A DNA stretch of 7,848 bases. Origin: an uncultured Rhodospirillaceae bacterium (lineage in GTDB: Bacteria; Pseudomonadota; Alphaproteobacteria; Rhodospirillales; Casp-alpha2). The number at the start of each line of letters is the position of its first letter. The stretch's first letter is position 1. A program made the translations under genes and the position numbers. This document shows, one piece after another, positions 6,916 through 7,848 of this stretch. The stretch covers positions 1-7,848 of the forward strand of contig CAJWVP010000131.1 in NCBI GenBank assembly GCA_913048145.1, given 5' to 3'. The notes beneath the pieces are model-generated. The model was not told where the DNA came from and did no database searches. It saw nothing but the letters and a program-made list of their open reading frames with translations.

Positions 6916-7115
6916 CAGTCGAGCTTTCTCAGGATCAGGTCAACCATTTGCCCAACGTTTTCCAGAACCGCCAACTCCCCCGTCGTGAAACTGACGTTTA
7001 AGTCGCCTTCAATGGCCACCACCAGGCGGATATGGCTCAGGCTATCCCATTCTTCGACATCTTTGGCCGAGAGATCTTCCGTGGCAACCACGTCGTCGTC
7101 GTCGAACACGCGCAT
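6915..7115 (-). CDS. Acyl carrier protein, N-terminus missing at junction
   Basis: This small acidic acyl carrier protein carries its acyl chain on a phosphopantetheine arm. The attachment motif WDSLSHI is at residues 23-29 with modified serine S25 (codon 7041-7043). Helices II and III follow with the family-typical ELAVLENVGQMVDLI. Only 66 residues can be read from the apparent ATG at 7113-7115. Relatives in glycan loci usually run about 75-85 residues, with a helix I before the VFDDDD segment that here begins at residue 3. The missing helix, lack of a convincing ribosome site, and onset of unrelated plus-strand coding sequence at the same spot indicate that the gene is cut by a junction near 7100-7116. 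The apparent start codon is probably not native. The protein is the likely shared carrier for the MaoC, SDR and FkbH-like enzymes encoded just downstream. Confidence 0.85.
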   Translation of the reverse strand: MRVFDDDDVVATEDLSAKDVEEWDSLSHIRLVVAIEGDLNVSFTTGELAVLENVGQMVDLILRKLD

Positions 7116-7848
7116 CGAAAAGTGACGTGCGTTCGTCCACGCGAAGATGGCGCGGTCGTCGCGTCTGGAGGAGCGGACGGCTCCGTGGAGACGTGGTGCG
7201 CGAAAACGGGAATAACGAAACGTCGATTCGAGAAAGTCTTATCCGGAGCAATCCGCGATATCTGTTGGTCGTTCGACGGCTCGAAAATCGCAGTCGTCGG
7301 AGAAGGGAAAGAGGCGTTCGCGAGAGTTATTCACGCGGAGATGGGGACAACGGTGAAAGATGTCGGCGGAGCGACGGCGTGGTGCAAGAGCGCGTGCGGG
7401 AGTAGGAGCGGAAAACCGCACAGAGTGGTGATCGGGTCGGATGATTTTCGCGTTCGATTTTACAAAGGAGGACCACCGTTTCAATTGGAAACGACGAAAC
7501 AACACCACGGAAAGTACATAAACGAAGTTCGAATGTCGAAAGATGATAAGTACGTAATTTCAGCGGCTGGTGACGGGATTGGCGTATGGGACGTGGAGAC
7601 GATGGAACTGATCGGTAAAGTCGCGGCGAAGGACGGATCCACGTACGGCGTCGCGTGGTTAGACGGGTCGGATCATTTATTCGTCTCATGTGGAGCAGAT
7701 AAAACGGTTAAACTTTGGAACGTGAAAGATGTCGTAGCAGAGCGAGAAGTAGGCGTAGACGTAGAAATGATGGTTACGGAAGAGGAGACGGTGCGACTGG
7801 TCGTGAAAACGAGGACGGAACAAGTTGTTACGAAACGAGTTACGCGCG
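7104..7848 (+). CDS. AIP1/WDR1-like WD40 protein, internal fragment (eukaryotic)
   Basis: This plus-strand frame (codons beginning at positions divisible by 3) is open to the window edge and has no start or stop of its own. From 7104 it gives about 248 residues. About five WD40 blades are visible, ending in GSVETW, a degenerate second blade, GSDDFRVRFY, GIGVWDVET and DKTVKLWNV. Features recalled from actin-interacting protein 1 (AIP1/WDR1) are EHAH before the first strand (7104-7115), KIAVVGEG (7284-7307), GSDD (7434-7445) and GGPPF (7467-7481). AIP1 promotes cofilin-driven disassembly of actin filaments in eukaryotic cytoplasm and normally has 14 blades. This fragment matches the N-terminal half, from about the second or third blade on. 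Codons are dominated by ACG, GCG, TCG and CGA, unlike the adjoining cluster, and no intron is evident. A CG-rich microbial eukaryote such as a small green alga is possible. A bacterial WD40 protein is the alternative. Confidence 0.72.

Noticed and set aside
7092..7103. GTC trinucleotide repeat as a microsatellite
   Set aside because: Four GTC units simply encode the DDDD stretch typical of this carrier-protein family; too short to call a repeat.
7127..7405. Plus-strand 92-codon reading frame
   Set aside because: It is out of frame with the well-supported WD40 coding sequence and is arginine-rich without recognisable motifs.
7239..7689. Arginine-rich minus-strand reading frames in the right-hand region
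   Set aside because: They lie opposite the WD40 frame, have low-complexity composition with no family motifs, and arise from its CG-rich codon use.
7104..7848. Horizontal transfer of a eukaryotic actin regulator into the bacterium as an effector
   Set aside because: The gene fragment lacks a start, the adjacent carrier-protein gene is truncated at the same point, and the left end shows a similar break, so a chimeric contig is simpler.
1..7848. CRISPR array, tRNA, rRNA, insertion sequence or phage attachment site
   Set aside because: No spaced direct repeats, cloverleaf-like sequence, transposase or flanking inverted repeats were seen.

Overview
The middle of the window (about 110-7110) is a dense bacterial gene cluster read entirely from the minus strand. 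It contains eight genes with a moderately high GC content. Family signatures and compact, translationally coupled organisation fit a Gram-negative bacterium, most likely an alphaproteobacterium. That assignment is inference from protein character, because there is no rRNA or marker gene here.

In transcription order (right to left) the cluster is: an acyl carrier protein lacking its N-terminus; a MaoC-type hot-dog (R)-hydratase; a short-chain dehydrogenase/reductase (SDR); a three-part FkbH-like HAD-IIIC protein; a 104-bp gap; a membrane-anchored SGNH hydrolase; an MBOAT O-acyltransferase; a KdsB-like CMP-sugar synthetase; and a second SDR lacking its C-terminus. The first four genes look like a mini acyl-ACP synthesis pathway. 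The next two look like an export-side acyl transfer pair. The last two look like synthesis and activation of an acidic ulosonic-type sugar. The simplest reading is a surface-polysaccharide locus that makes an unusual acyl group on a dedicated carrier protein and places it on a glycan. The product is not known from sequence alone.

Both ends look foreign to this cluster. From about 7104 to the right end, the plus strand is one uninterrupted reading frame with no start or stop inside the window. It encodes a eukaryote-type WD40 propeller that I recognise as actin-interacting protein 1 (AIP1/WDR1). It meets the truncated carrier-protein gene head to head, in a GTC-rich stretch that fits both proteins. 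At the left end the second SDR stops resembling an SDR at about position 110, continues as about 20 residues resembling an ABC-transporter ATPase, and then enters about 60 bp of very AT-rich DNA. The best explanation is a chimeric metagenomic or amplified-DNA contig: a real bacterial operon fragment joined at both ends to unrelated DNA, on the right from a microbial eukaryote.

No tRNA, rRNA, CRISPR array, insertion sequence or attachment site was seen. The only gene-free stretch of note is the 104-bp gap at 3826-3929.
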